A stretch of DNA of 35,472 nucleotides, taken from the NCBI GenBank assembly GCA_947629405.1, contig CANRDL010000010.1:1-35472 (forward strand), in the 5' to 3' direction. The stretch comes from an uncultured Bacilli bacterium. Its GTDB lineage: Bacteria > Bacillota_I > Bacilli_A > RF39 > UBA660. Of the stretch, positions 16,118 through 23,908 are shown in pieces. A model generated the notes under the pieces. It was not told the DNA's origin, searched no databases, and saw nothing but the letters and a program-made list of their open reading frames with translations. Made by a program: the position numbers and the translations under genes. The first letter of the stretch is position 1. Each line of letters starts with the position of its first letter.

Positions 16118-16865
16118 AAAATTAAAGGGTAATGAATATGAAGTTATAATAGATTCTAAAAGCGTTATTTTATATGATGATATAATAGTAAAATATAATT
16201 TAATATCTAAAAAAAATATAAATCCATCTGAACTTACGAAAATAATTAAAGAAAATGATGATTTAAAAAGTTATTATTTATCGATAAAATATATAACTAA
16301 AAAATTAAGAAGTGAAAAAGAAATTGAAGATTATTTAAAAAAGAACGAATTTAGTGAAGATATAATCAAAAATACTATAATTAAATTAAAAGAGAATAAT
16401 TTTTTAAATAAAAAAACTTACATTAAATCATATATTAATGATCAGATTAATTTAACTTTAAATGGTCCGAAAAAAATTATAAATAATTTAATATGTTTAG
16501 GTTTTGATGAAGGGGAAATATTAGAATATTTAAATACTATTGATAAAGAAATATTTAATGAAAAAATCAAAAAAATAATTGGAAAAAAAATTAAAACAAA
16601 TCATAATTATTCTACATTTATTTTAAAACAAAAAATTACTAATTATTTAATTAATTTAGGATATGAAAAAAAAGATATTGATAAATATATAAATCAATTT
16701 GAGTTTTCAAGTAATGATGTTATTTCTAAAAAAGCTAGTATATTATTAAGGAAAATAGAAAAAAAAGAAACTGATATTAATAAAGTAAAAAATATATTAA
16801 AATCCAAATTATATTCTCAAGGTTTTTCCCTTGACGAAATTAATGAATATTTAAAAAAATTATAA
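16098..16865 (+). CDS. recX: regulatory protein RecX
   Basis: About 255 residues from ATG 16098, near the Bacillus RecX length. It has tandem three-helix repeats: 'AIKYITKKLRSEKEIEDYLK'-like repeat ('YITKKLRSEKEIEDYLKKNE'), 'LKENNFLNKKTYIKSYIND' (where most members have LDD.x(F/Y)A), 'GPKKIINNLICLGFDEGEIL' and later similar units ('KITNYLINLGYEKKDIDKYI', 'LYSQGFSLDEINEYL'). RecX binds RecA filaments and limits or modulates them. It is very Lys/Asn/Ile-rich, matching the local AT bias. It overlaps the end of the DHH gene by 20 bases, so translation is probably coupled; recA is not in the window. Confidence 0.85.
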   Translation: MKIEKFKKLKGNEYEVIIDSKSVILYDDIIVKYNLISKKNINPSELTKIIKENDDLKSYYLSIKYITKKLRSEKEIEDYLKKNEFSEDIIKNTIIKLKENNFLNKKTYIKSYINDQINLTLNGPKKIINNLICLGFDEGEILEYLNTIDKEIFNEKIKKIIGKKIKTNHNYSTFILKQKITNYLINLGYEKKDIDKYINQFEFSSNDVISKKASILLRKIEKKETDINKVKNILKSKLYSQGFSLDEINEYLKKL

Positions 16866-16893
16866 TAATTTGAAATTTTTCAAATTATTTTTT
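16864..16893 (+). terminator. intrinsic terminator after recX
   Basis: A twelve-pair stem (left arm from 16864, right arm to 16889, centre AATTT) with G16872-C16881 as its only G-C pair, running into TTTTTT. It begins inside the recX stop codon. Confidence 0.75.
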
Positions 16894-16926
16894 GATTGAT
16901 TTATTATTTTTTATAATTGGGAAATA

Positions 16927-16955
16927 TGGACTTTTTATATTTTTTTTGATATAAT
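16927..16955 (+). promoter_or_regulatory. promoter of the RNase J gene
   Basis: TGGACT (16927-16932), 17-base spacer, TATAAT (16950-16955) with a TGA extension (TGATATAAT). Confidence 0.6.
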
Positions 16956-17002
16956 TATCTTACTGTTTTAACTTTAAAAAAAATTAGAAAAGAGATGTTT
17001 AA

Positions 17003-18637
17003 ATGAGCAAAATTAAAATTTTTAGTCTGGGTGGGCTAAATGAAAATGGGAAAAATACATACATAATTGAAGTAAATAATGATATTTATGTTTTTGATTG
17101 TGGACTTAAATATGCTAAAGAAAATCTATATGGGATAGACTATATTATTCCTGATTTTGATTATTTAGTAAAAAATAAAAAGAAAATTAAAGGGGTTTTT
17201 ATCACCCATGGTCATTATGAAAATATGGGAGCTGTATCTGATTTAATTAATCTAATACCCGATATAAAAATCTATGCTACAAAATTTACTAAATTTGTTT
17301 TACTTAATGAAGGAGTACCTGAAAAAAATATAATTGAAATTACTCCTCATAAGAAATTGAGCTTTAAATCTTGTAGTATATTTCCAGTAAGTGTTTCTCA
17401 TTCTGCTCCCGATAGTGTTATGTATATTGTTAATACTAAAGATGGAATAATTGCTTATACTGGTGATTTTTTAATTGATTCTCGTATGAATAATCATTAT
17501 GCTATGGATCTTGGAAAAATAAGTTATATCGGAAAACAAGGAGTTTTATGCTTACTTTCCGAATCAGTTTTTTCTGAGCGCAGCGGTTTTACTTCACCAA
17601 ATCATAGATTAACAGACTTTTTTAAAGACACAATTAATAGAAGTGAAGGTAGGGTAATTTTTTCCATCCTGCCAAATCATATTTATACAATTCAAGAAAT
17701 TTTTGATAGTATGATAAATTCTCATCGTAAGATAGTTATTATGGGTAAAAAATTACAAAATGTAGTTCAATTTTCGAAAAAAGAAGGATATTTAACTTTT
17801 GACGATTCTTATGTAGGTGATCTTTTAAATATCAAAGATAATAATTCGATAATTTTAATTGGAGATGATAAAGAAAAACCTTATGCATCAGTTGATAGAA
17901 TTGTGAATGGATATGATAAATTTATTAACTTAAAAAATAGTGATACAGTTGTTTTTGCTGAACCTAGATATGATCATGTTGAAAAAAAATTAGTAAAACT
18001 TGAAGATGAAATTGCACGAATTGGTGGAAAAACTATTTCTATACCTCAAGACAAAATAATATTACATCATGCTTCTTCAGAAGATTTACTGCTAATGTTA
18101 AAATTATTAAATCCTAAATACTATATGCCAGTAAAAGGTGAATATAGATATATGGTAGAAAATGCTAACTTAGCATCTGCAATTGGTATAAATAAAGATA
18201 ATATTATTTTAAAGCAAAATGGCGAAGTAGTAAATTTTGTTGATGGAAAATTAATTGATAAATTTGAAAGTATTAAAGTAAATGATGTTTTAATTGATGG
18301 AAATGCCTCTGATGATGTTGGGGAACTTGTATTAAAAGATCGCGAAATGTTAGGGGAAAGTGGTATTGTTCTAATAAGTGCTACTTTAAATAAAAAGACC
18401 AAAGAAATTCTCATTGGTCCAGAAGTGACAACAAGAGGTTTTATATATGTTAAAGATTCTAAAGAAATGGTAGAAGAAATTAAAAAGATATCTTTAGAAG
18501 TAATTGAGCGAAATACTAATCATAATTATGTAGATTATAGTAAAATAAAAGTAGAAATTAGAGAAGAACTAGGCAAGTATTTATATCATGAAACGGAATG
18601 TAAACCAATGATAATTGCCGTTGTTCAAGAAATATAG
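17003..18637 (+). CDS. RNase J-family protein with altered metal site (J2-like)
   Basis: 544 residues with the complete RNase J layout: metallo-beta-lactamase, beta-CASP and C-terminal domains. The fold motifs are clear ('FSLGGLNENGKNTYII', 'IIAYTGDFLID', 'GRVIFSILPNHI', 'KYYMPVKGEYRYM'). However, the catalytic motif HGHEDH is HGHYEN (residues 69-74): His69 and His71 remain, but the Asp is Glu73 and the second-site His is Asn74. The last ligand His of PVHGEY is Lys378. His133, Asp155 and His356 are kept. Loss of ligands at both metals suggests weak or no nuclease activity, like Bacillus RNase J2, which acts as partner of J1. A normal J1 should be encoded elsewhere. The start has AGAGATG only; the next gene begins three bases after the stop. 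Confidence 0.88.
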   Translation: MSKIKIFSLGGLNENGKNTYIIEVNNDIYVFDCGLKYAKENLYGIDYIIPDFDYLVKNKKKIKGVFITHGHYENMGAVSDLINLIPDIKIYATKFTKFVLLNEGVPEKNIIEITPHKKLSFKSCSIFPVSVSHSAPDSVMYIVNTKDGIIAYTGDFLIDSRMNNHYAMDLGKISYIGKQGVLCLLSESVFSERSGFTSPNHRLTDFFKDTINRSEGRVIFSILPNHIYTIQEIFDSMINSHRKIVIMGKKLQNVVQFSKKEGYLTFDDSYVGDLLNIKDNNSIILIGDDKEKPYASVDRIVNGYDKFINLKNSDTVVFAEPRYDHVEKKLVKLEDEIARIGGKTISIPQDKIILHHASSEDLLLMLKLLNPKYYMPVKGEYRYMVENANLASAIGINKDNIILKQNGEVVNFVDGKLIDKFESIKVNDVLIDGNASDDVGELVLKDREMLGESGIVLISATLNKKTKEILIGPEVTTRGFIYVKDSKEMVEEIKKISLEVIERNTNHNYVDYSKIKVEIREELGKYLYHETECKPMIIAVVQEI

Positions 18638-18640
18638 ATT

Positions 18641-19555
18641 ATGAAAAAAATAAAATTAACTCTATTTTCTAAATTATTAATTTTAAGTATTATTATAATT
18701 GGTGTATTTTTAATTATTTCAAATTATAATAAAAAGAAAATACAAAATAACTATGATAAATGTCTTAAAAATAATGATACATCTTTTTCAACAATAGATA
18801 TAGATAATGAGCTTACTAACTTTTTAAAAAAGTATCACACATCTGTTTTTTATGAAGATATTAAAACTAAAAAAACTTTTAAATATAACGAAGAAGAGAG
18901 TTATTATTCTGCCAGTGTAATTAAAATAGCTGATGTATTACTTTTATATAAAAATGTCGAAGAAAATAAAATTTCTTTAAATGATCATTTATCTAATTTA
19001 AATTCTATTAATTTAAATAAGAGTAAAAATATAAATTCTGCTAATATTGATTCTTTAACTTATAAAGATGTCTTAAAATATTTAATAGAAAATAGTGATA
19101 ACAGGGCGCACTTGTTATTAGTTGATAATATGGGCTTTGATAATGTTGCTAATTTTCAAAAAAGTTTAGGTTTAAATTATTATATAAAAGACAATAATTA
19201 TTATGCTTCAATTGATATTCATGATGCTGAAATTTATTTAAAAGAGTTATATAAATTGTTAAACAATAAAAAATATGGTAAAGATTTATATACTTATTTT
19301 ACAAATGATAATTATAACTATTTAACATTTAAGGATAAAAAAATTACCGCTGTACATAAATATGGCTATTATAATACAGTTTTTCATGATATGGGAATTA
19401 CTTATGATAAAAATCCTTATTATGTTGCTATACTTACTAATGAAGGTCAAAATAATTATGAAAAGATATTACCTGATATTGCTAACAAAATTTATGATTA
19501 TCATCAAAAATATTATTTGTTAAAAAAAGAATATTGTCAAAATAAAAAAGATTAA
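18641..19555 (+). CDS. membrane-anchored class-A-like serine hydrolase
   Basis: 304 residues. One N-terminal membrane helix (about residues 11-28) after a basic MKKIK start, so the catalytic part is outside the cell. Penicillin-recognising motifs: SVIK at 92-95 (nucleophile Ser92, Lys95), SDN at 152-154 ('IENSDNRAHLLL'), and K-Y-G at 240-242 ('VHKYGYYNTVFHDMGI') where class A beta-lactamases have KTG. The 'HDMGI' and 'YYVAILTNE' strands fit the fold. There is no visible Glu166-type omega-loop motif, so this is more likely a wall-related peptidase or esterase than a drug-resistance enzyme. It follows the RNase J gene with a 3-base gap and no clear ribosome site, suggesting coupling. Confidence 0.8.
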   Translation: MKKIKLTLFSKLLILSIIIIGVFLIISNYNKKKIQNNYDKCLKNNDTSFSTIDIDNELTNFLKKYHTSVFYEDIKTKKTFKYNEEESYYSASVIKIADVLLLYKNVEENKISLNDHLSNLNSINLNKSKNINSANIDSLTYKDVLKYLIENSDNRAHLLLVDNMGFDNVANFQKSLGLNYYIKDNNYYASIDIHDAEIYLKELYKLLNNKKYGKDLYTYFTNDNYNYLTFKDKKITAVHKYGYYNTVFHDMGITYDKNPYYVAILTNEGQNNYEKILPDIANKIYDYHQKYYLLKKEYCQNKKD

Positions 19556-19575
19556 TTTATTATTAATCTTTTTTA
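19543..19575. terminator. bidirectional terminator between convergent genes
   Basis: Fourteen paired bases (19543-19556 with 19562-19575), loop TTATT, A-run on the left and T-run on the right, so it works on both strands. It contains the stop codons of both the serine hydrolase and the FemAB gene. Confidence 0.85.
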
Positions 19576-20810
19576 AATTCTTTTTTTAATTTATTGGAAT
19601 TTAATAATTTATTATATTTTTTTTCATTTATAATAAGATCAAATTCCCCAATAAATTCATAAACTCGAGGATTAAAAGATAATTTAAATTTATTTAATCC
19701 ATAATAAGGATTATTTTTAGAAAAATTACCAGATAAGCCATTTAGATCAGCAAATTTAAATTGATCTTTATAATAATTTAGGATTTCGTAATGAAGGAAA
19801 TAATTTGCATTAAAAGCACTATAGTTTTTGTCAAATCCACTAATTACAAAAAATATACGATTTCCATATTTAATTACTAATGCTCCAGCTATATATTTAT
19901 TTATATCTTGAGTTCTAACTCCGTTAGTTGCTTCAATAATAGCATTTTTAATATTATTAAGGACTTTATCTGATTCCATTTTTTTATTTAAATTACTTGG
20001 ACTTGGATTATTTTTAATTAATTCATTTAATTGAGAATTTATTTTAGTATATTCGTTATATTCTTTTTGAACATTTAGTAAATACTTTTCATAATCAATT
20101 CTTACTAAAAATAAATCAATTAAATCGTCTTTATTAAATATATTAAAATAATCTTTATAATATTTAGCATCACGATTACTTTTTTTACTCCTGATAAAAT
20201 TATATAAAATATTAATTTTATCATAAGATGCTTTTTCTAATACTAATCCTTTTTTATAACATTTGCGAATTTTATTTCGCACATTTTTCTGAGTTTTAGC
20301 AAGTTCAAAATTTTCTAAATTAATTACACCATTATATTTGGGAATTAAACATTCAAAGGGATTTATTTCTTTAAGTTGTTTGTAACCATTATTTTCTAAA
20401 TAATTTATTATCTTAGTATTGTTATTATAAATGCAATCATATTTATCTTTAGCTATTTTTTTAATTTCGCCAATTGCAATTTCGGGATTAATTTTAATAA
20501 ATACAAAATTTTTCTTTTCATAATATTTTTTAATATCAATTGTAAAATATTTTAAAAGATTTGAATCAAAATAATCGATTAAAAATCCTTTGGGAGAATA
20601 TCCATAATATGATTTCCAACCAATTTTTTTATATAAAATTAAAGCAGCTGCTTTGATATTATTATTATAATCAACATAGCCAATAAATTCGTACTCATAA
20701 CCATTTTCGGCCATTAAAAGGGCATAATTGGTAGTTTGATGGTAACTTTTTAATGGATGATTTTTAACAAAAGCATCAAATTCAAACAAATCTAATTCTT
20801 TAATAATCAT
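19563..20810 (-). CDS. FemAB-family peptidoglycan aminoacyltransferase
   Basis: 415 residues, the only minus-strand gene. It shows the twin GNAT-like domains of FemA/FemX: 'SYHQTTNYALLMAENGYEYE' (family: SxxQtxxWaxxK), 'IKAAALILYKKIG', 'YGYSPKGFLIDY' (family: YxpRGPvlDy), 'FVFIKINPEI', 'AKTQKNVRNKIRKCYKKGL' and the second-domain 'GALVIKYGNRIFFVISG' and 'YFLHYEILNYYKDQ' with 'LNGLSG' nearby. A Lys/Asn/Glu-rich helical pair at about 245-300 matches the FemA coiled-coil arm that resembles seryl-tRNA synthetase. These enzymes add amino acids from tRNA to the lipid II peptide to build interpeptide bridges. Which residue is added is unknown. TAAGGAGAT precedes the ATG. A walled cell is implied. Confidence 0.9.
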   Translation of the reverse strand: MIIKELDLFEFDAFVKNHPLKSYHQTTNYALLMAENGYEYEFIGYVDYNNNIKAAALILYKKIGWKSYYGYSPKGFLIDYFDSNLLKYFTIDIKKYYEKKNFVFIKINPEIAIGEIKKIAKDKYDCIYNNNTKIINYLENNGYKQLKEINPFECLIPKYNGVINLENFELAKTQKNVRNKIRKCYKKGLVLEKASYDKINILYNFIRSKKSNRDAKYYKDYFNIFNKDDLIDLFLVRIDYEKYLLNVQKEYNEYTKINSQLNELIKNNPSPSNLNKKMESDKVLNNIKNAIIEATNGVRTQDINKYIAGALVIKYGNRIFFVISGFDKNYSAFNANYFLHYEILNYYKDQFKFADLNGLSGNFSKNNPYYGLNKFKLSFNPRVYEFIGEFDLIINEKKYNKLLNSNKLKKEFKKD

Positions 20811-20835
20811 AATATGTATCTCCTTATACTATAAA

Positions 20836-20844
20836 ATTATATCA
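20836..20844 (-). promoter_or_regulatory. extended -10 promoter of the FemAB gene
   Basis: On the minus strand TGATATAAT, 26 bases before the FemAB start; weak -35 region. It stands back to back with the metG promoter. Confidence 0.5.
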
Positions 20845-20915
20845 AAAAATATTTAATTTTCCTAGCTATAATTTGTATTTTACATTTTTTTTCATTTCTA
20901 TTTTTTTATAAGACA

Positions 20916-20924
20916 TGGTATAAT
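20916..20924 (+). promoter_or_regulatory. extended -10 promoter of metG
   Basis: TGGTATAAT, 21 bases before the ATG and just ahead of AAAGGAGGAA. No good -35. The leader is too short for a T-box or other riboswitch. Confidence 0.6.
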
Positions 20925-20945
20925 TATTTAAAAGGAGGAATTTTT

Positions 20946-22529
20946 ATGAAAGAAAAATTTTATATAACAACACCTATTTATTATCCAAGTAGAAAATTCA
21001 CTTTAGGAAATTGCTATACTACTGTAGCATGTGATGCTATTGCTAGGTTTAATAGAATGTTAAAAAAAGATGTCTTTTATTTAACTGGTACAGATGAACA
21101 TGGTCAAAAAATTGCCACACTTGCTAAAGAAGCCGGTAAAACAGAAATGGAATATTTAAATGAAATAGTTGATGATGCCAAAGAATTATGGAAAATGTTA
21201 GATATTTCATATGACGATTTTATAAGAACTACCGATCAGAGACATATTGATGTTGTAACTAAAATATTAGAAAAATTATATGAAAAAGATGAGATATATA
21301 AATCAGTTTACAAAGGTTGGTATTGTACACCATGTGAATCTTTTTGGACAGAGGCTCAGCTAGTTGATGGAAAATGTCCGGATTGTGGAAGAGATGTTCA
21401 CGAAGAAGAAGAGGAATCATACTTTTTTAAATTAAGTAAATATTCCGATAAAATTTTAAATTTATATAATGAAAATCCTGAGTTTTTATTACCTAAATCT
21501 CGTGTTAATGAAATGGTAAATAATTTCTTAAAAGATGGTCTTAAAGATTTATGTATATCTAGGACTTCAGTTAAATGGGGTATACCAGTTTCTTTTGATA
21601 AAAAACATACCGTTTATGTCTGGGTTGATGCTTTGTCTAATTATATTTCGGCTCTTGGCGCTTTCAGTGATAATGATGAAAAATTCCAAAAATATTGGCC
21701 TGCTGATGTTCATGTTGTCGGAAAAGAAATAGTTAGATTTCATGCTATTATATGGCCAGCTTTACTTATGGCTTTAGATTTACCATTGCCAAAGAAAATT
21801 TTAGGACATGGTTGGTTACTATTTGGTGGTGATAAACTATCTAAAAGTAAAAAGAATGTTTCTAAAGATGTTTTAGATCCAAGAATTTTATATAAGTATT
21901 ATGGTAGTGATCCAATTAGATTGTATCTTATAAAAGAAGTACCATTTGGAGCAGATGGTATATATACTCAAGAATTATTTTTAAAATCTTTTAATGCATA
22001 TCTTGCCAATAGTGTCGGTAATTTAGTATCGCGTACTGTATCAATGATTAAAAAATATCGAAATGGACAAATAGCCAAAATTACTGATAATTTAGAAAAT
22101 GAATTAGGTAAAAATTTTCAAAATGATATTAAAAAACAAATAAATTATATTTTTAAAGATATGGAAAAATTGGATATTTCTCATGCTCTTGAAGGAGTTT
22201 TAGGAATTTTTAATCGTTCAAATAAATATATTGACGAAACAGAGCCTTGGATATTAGCAAAAGAAGAAAATAATAAAAACTTAGATATTGTATTATATAA
22301 TTTAAGTGAAGTAATATTAAAAGGAGCAACTCTATTATTACCATTTTTAACTGATAAACCGAAATTAATTTTTAAAGCATTTAATAAAGAAGTACCAAAA
22401 TATTTTGAAAATATTGATGAATTTAATATTGAAGATAACATAATTGTAAGTGATATTGAAAATATTTATCAAAGACTTGATATTGATAAAGAACAAGAAA
22501 AGTTATGGAATGAAAATGAGAATATTTAA
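20946..22529 (+). CDS. metG: methionyl-tRNA synthetase
   Basis: 527 residues. N-terminal 'KFYITTPIYYPSRKFTLGNC', then 'YTTVACDAIARFNRM' and 'DVFYLTGTDEHGQKI' are classic MetRS. The class I HIGH signature is T-L-G-N (residues 19-22), close to the TIGN form of TrpRS; KLSKS is intact at 297-301. One zinc knuckle has C127-x2-C130 and C144-x2-C147. The anticodon-binding helical domain runs to the C-terminus ('LEGVLGIFNRSNKYIDETEPW'). The extra C-terminal tRNA-binding EMAP-like domain of Bacillus MetRS (664 residues) is absent. The enzyme charges initiator and elongator tRNA-Met. AAAGGAGGAA is a very strong ribosome site. Confidence 0.95.
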   Translation: MKEKFYITTPIYYPSRKFTLGNCYTTVACDAIARFNRMLKKDVFYLTGTDEHGQKIATLAKEAGKTEMEYLNEIVDDAKELWKMLDISYDDFIRTTDQRHIDVVTKILEKLYEKDEIYKSVYKGWYCTPCESFWTEAQLVDGKCPDCGRDVHEEEEESYFFKLSKYSDKILNLYNENPEFLLPKSRVNEMVNNFLKDGLKDLCISRTSVKWGIPVSFDKKHTVYVWVDALSNYISALGAFSDNDEKFQKYWPADVHVVGKEIVRFHAIIWPALLMALDLPLPKKILGHGWLLFGGDKLSKSKKNVSKDVLDPRILYKYYGSDPIRLYLIKEVPFGADGIYTQELFLKSFNAYLANSVGNLVSRTVSMIKKYRNGQIAKITDNLENELGKNFQNDIKKQINYIFKDMEKLDISHALEGVLGIFNRSNKYIDETEPWILAKEENNKNLDIVLYNLSEVILKGATLLLPFLTDKPKLIFKAFNKEVPKYFENIDEFNIEDNIIVSDIENIYQRLDIDKEQEKLWNENENI

Positions 22530-23244
22530 AAAAGCCGTGCTTTTAATTCATGGCATTGCGGGTGGAATATTTGATTTAGAAGAATTACAAAGAAGTTTAG
22601 AGTTAAATTATAATTTTGACACTTATTCTTATACTTTAAAAGGACATGATGATTATTATGAATTTGATCATTTAACATATAAAGATTGGTTAAAACAATC
22701 TGATGATATGATAAAATTTTTATTAGATAATGGCTATACGAAAATTTATGTAATTGGTCATTCTATGGGTGGGGTAATTGCTTCTTACTTAGCATCCAAA
22801 TATAAAGAAATAACAAAAGTTGTCTTACTTTCACCAGCTTTTAAATATATGGTTTTTAAAGATAATAATTTAGATATTGTATCATCTTTAAAAAAATTAC
22901 CAAATATATTAGATGGATATTCCAAAAAACAATTAATTTCTCGTTTTACTAAATTCCCTGTATCTGTTTCCAAAGAATTTATTAAACTTATAGATAATTG
23001 TTATGATTGTATTAAAAAAGTAAAAGTTCCTATTCTTATTATTCATGGCAATGATGATTTGATTGCGCCAATAGAATCGTCTGTATATGCTTATAATTCC
23101 TGTTTATCAAATTGTAAAATATTAGAAAAAATAAGTGGTGTTAATCATTCAATTTTAAAAAATAAGAAAAAGAACATGATAATTTCTGATATTAATAATT
23201 TTTTACTTCATAATATAAAATCAAAAAATATAGTTGACAAATAA
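22510..23244 (+). CDS. alpha/beta hydrolase (carboxylesterase/lipase-like)
   Basis: About 244 residues from ATG 22510 (ATG 22516 is also possible); the frame extends to 22450 but only within metG. Fold motifs: 'AVLLIHGIAGG' oxyanion strand (HG at 14-15), nucleophile elbow GHSMGG with Ser85, acid in 'LIIHGNDDLIAP' (Asp182 or Asp183), and His213 in 'GVNHSIL'. The triad is complete. The pattern resembles the EstB/YvaK carboxylesterase or monoacylglycerol lipase group. No signal peptide, so it is cytosolic. It overlaps the end of metG by 20 bases and is probably translated from the same mRNA. A strong promoter for the next gene lies inside its last codons. Confidence 0.82.
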   Translation: MKMRIFKKAVLLIHGIAGGIFDLEELQRSLELNYNFDTYSYTLKGHDDYYEFDHLTYKDWLKQSDDMIKFLLDNGYTKIYVIGHSMGGVIASYLASKYKEITKVVLLSPAFKYMVFKDNNLDIVSSLKKLPNILDGYSKKQLISRFTKFPVSVSKEFIKLIDNCYDCIKKVKVPILIIHGNDDLIAPIESSVYAYNSCLSNCKILEKISGVNHSILKNKKKNMIISDINNFLLHNIKSKNIVDK

Positions 23245-23262
23245 TTATTTATATGGTAACAT
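23234..23262 (+). promoter_or_regulatory. strong promoter for the unknown gene pair
   Basis: Perfect -35 TTGACA (23234-23239), 17-base spacer, -10 TAACAT (23257-23262) with TGG extension. The -35 lies inside the last codons of the hydrolase gene. Confidence 0.75.
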
Positions 23263-23290
23263 ATTTCCTCATTTGAAGGAGTTGGGAAAA

Positions 23291-23908
23291 ATGAAAACAG
23301 AAAATAAATATTATTTATCAATAAGAAAAAATAAAAATAATGTTTTTCCTCTTTTAATTGGGCCATTAAATAACAATAAAATTCCTGATAATTATAATGA
23401 TATTGATCATTTTACTTCTAAATATAAAGATGCTGATGAGTTAAAAGAAGCATTAATTAATTTAAATATATATAGTGAAAAAGATCTTAATGGTTTTTTA
23501 GTTATTACCGAATTTAAAAAGACTAAAGAAAATAATAAAGCAAATTATATTTATACTAAAAAATTTAATAGTGAAATTATTTTTGAAGGACAAAAAGAAC
23601 TTCTTAGTAATAAATCATTATATGATTTAATATTAGAAGTATCATCTATGCCAGAAATTTGTAATCATGTTTATAATAAATTTATAAATACAGATAGTAT
23701 TGTCTTAAAAAAATTAGTTTCATTATTTAATCAAAAATCTGTTATGAATAATATAATATTAATTAATGAGAGTTTAATAAATTTAATAAAAAAATTAAGT
23801 TATGAAGAAAAAAGAAATTTAGTAATTTTTATTAATAAAGAATTAATGGGCTTTGGAAAATATAAACAGAAAAAATTAGAATTAGAAAAAGGAGAAAAAT
23901 ATGCCTAA
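23291..23908 (+). CDS. protein of unknown function (first of a pair)
   Basis: About 205 residues from ATG 23291 (GAAGGAGTTGG upstream). Not recognised. The first half looks like a small alpha/beta domain: strand 'YYLSIRKNKNNVFPLLIGPL', then 'DHFTSKYKDADELKEALINL' and 'DLNGFLVITEFKK'. The second half is helical ('LLSNKSLYDLILEVSSMPEI', 'LINLIKKLSYEEKRNLVIFI'). No membrane helix, signal or metal motif. The frame extends back to 23234, but that is the -35 box, so the later ATG is used. It overlaps the following gene by eight bases, so the two products are probably made together and may act together. Confidence 0.62.
   Translation: MKTENKYYLSIRKNKNNVFPLLIGPLNNNKIPDNYNDIDHFTSKYKDADELKEALINLNIYSEKDLNGFLVITEFKKTKENNKANYIYTKKFNSEIIFEGQKELLSNKSLYDLILEVSSMPEICNHVYNKFINTDSIVLKKLVSLFNQKSVMNNIILINESLINLIKKLSYEEKRNLVIFINKELMGFGKYKQKKLELEKGEKYA

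Noticed and set aside
18641-19555. Beta-lactamase resistance gene
   Set aside because: It has SxxK and SDN but K-Y-G instead of KTG and no recognisable omega-loop Glu; the membrane anchor and wall-gene context fit a housekeeping serine hydrolase better.
22450-22509. Longer N-terminus for the alpha/beta hydrolase
   Set aside because: The extra residues lie wholly inside metG, are Lys/Ile-rich without motif, and the fold's first strand starts right after ATG 22510.
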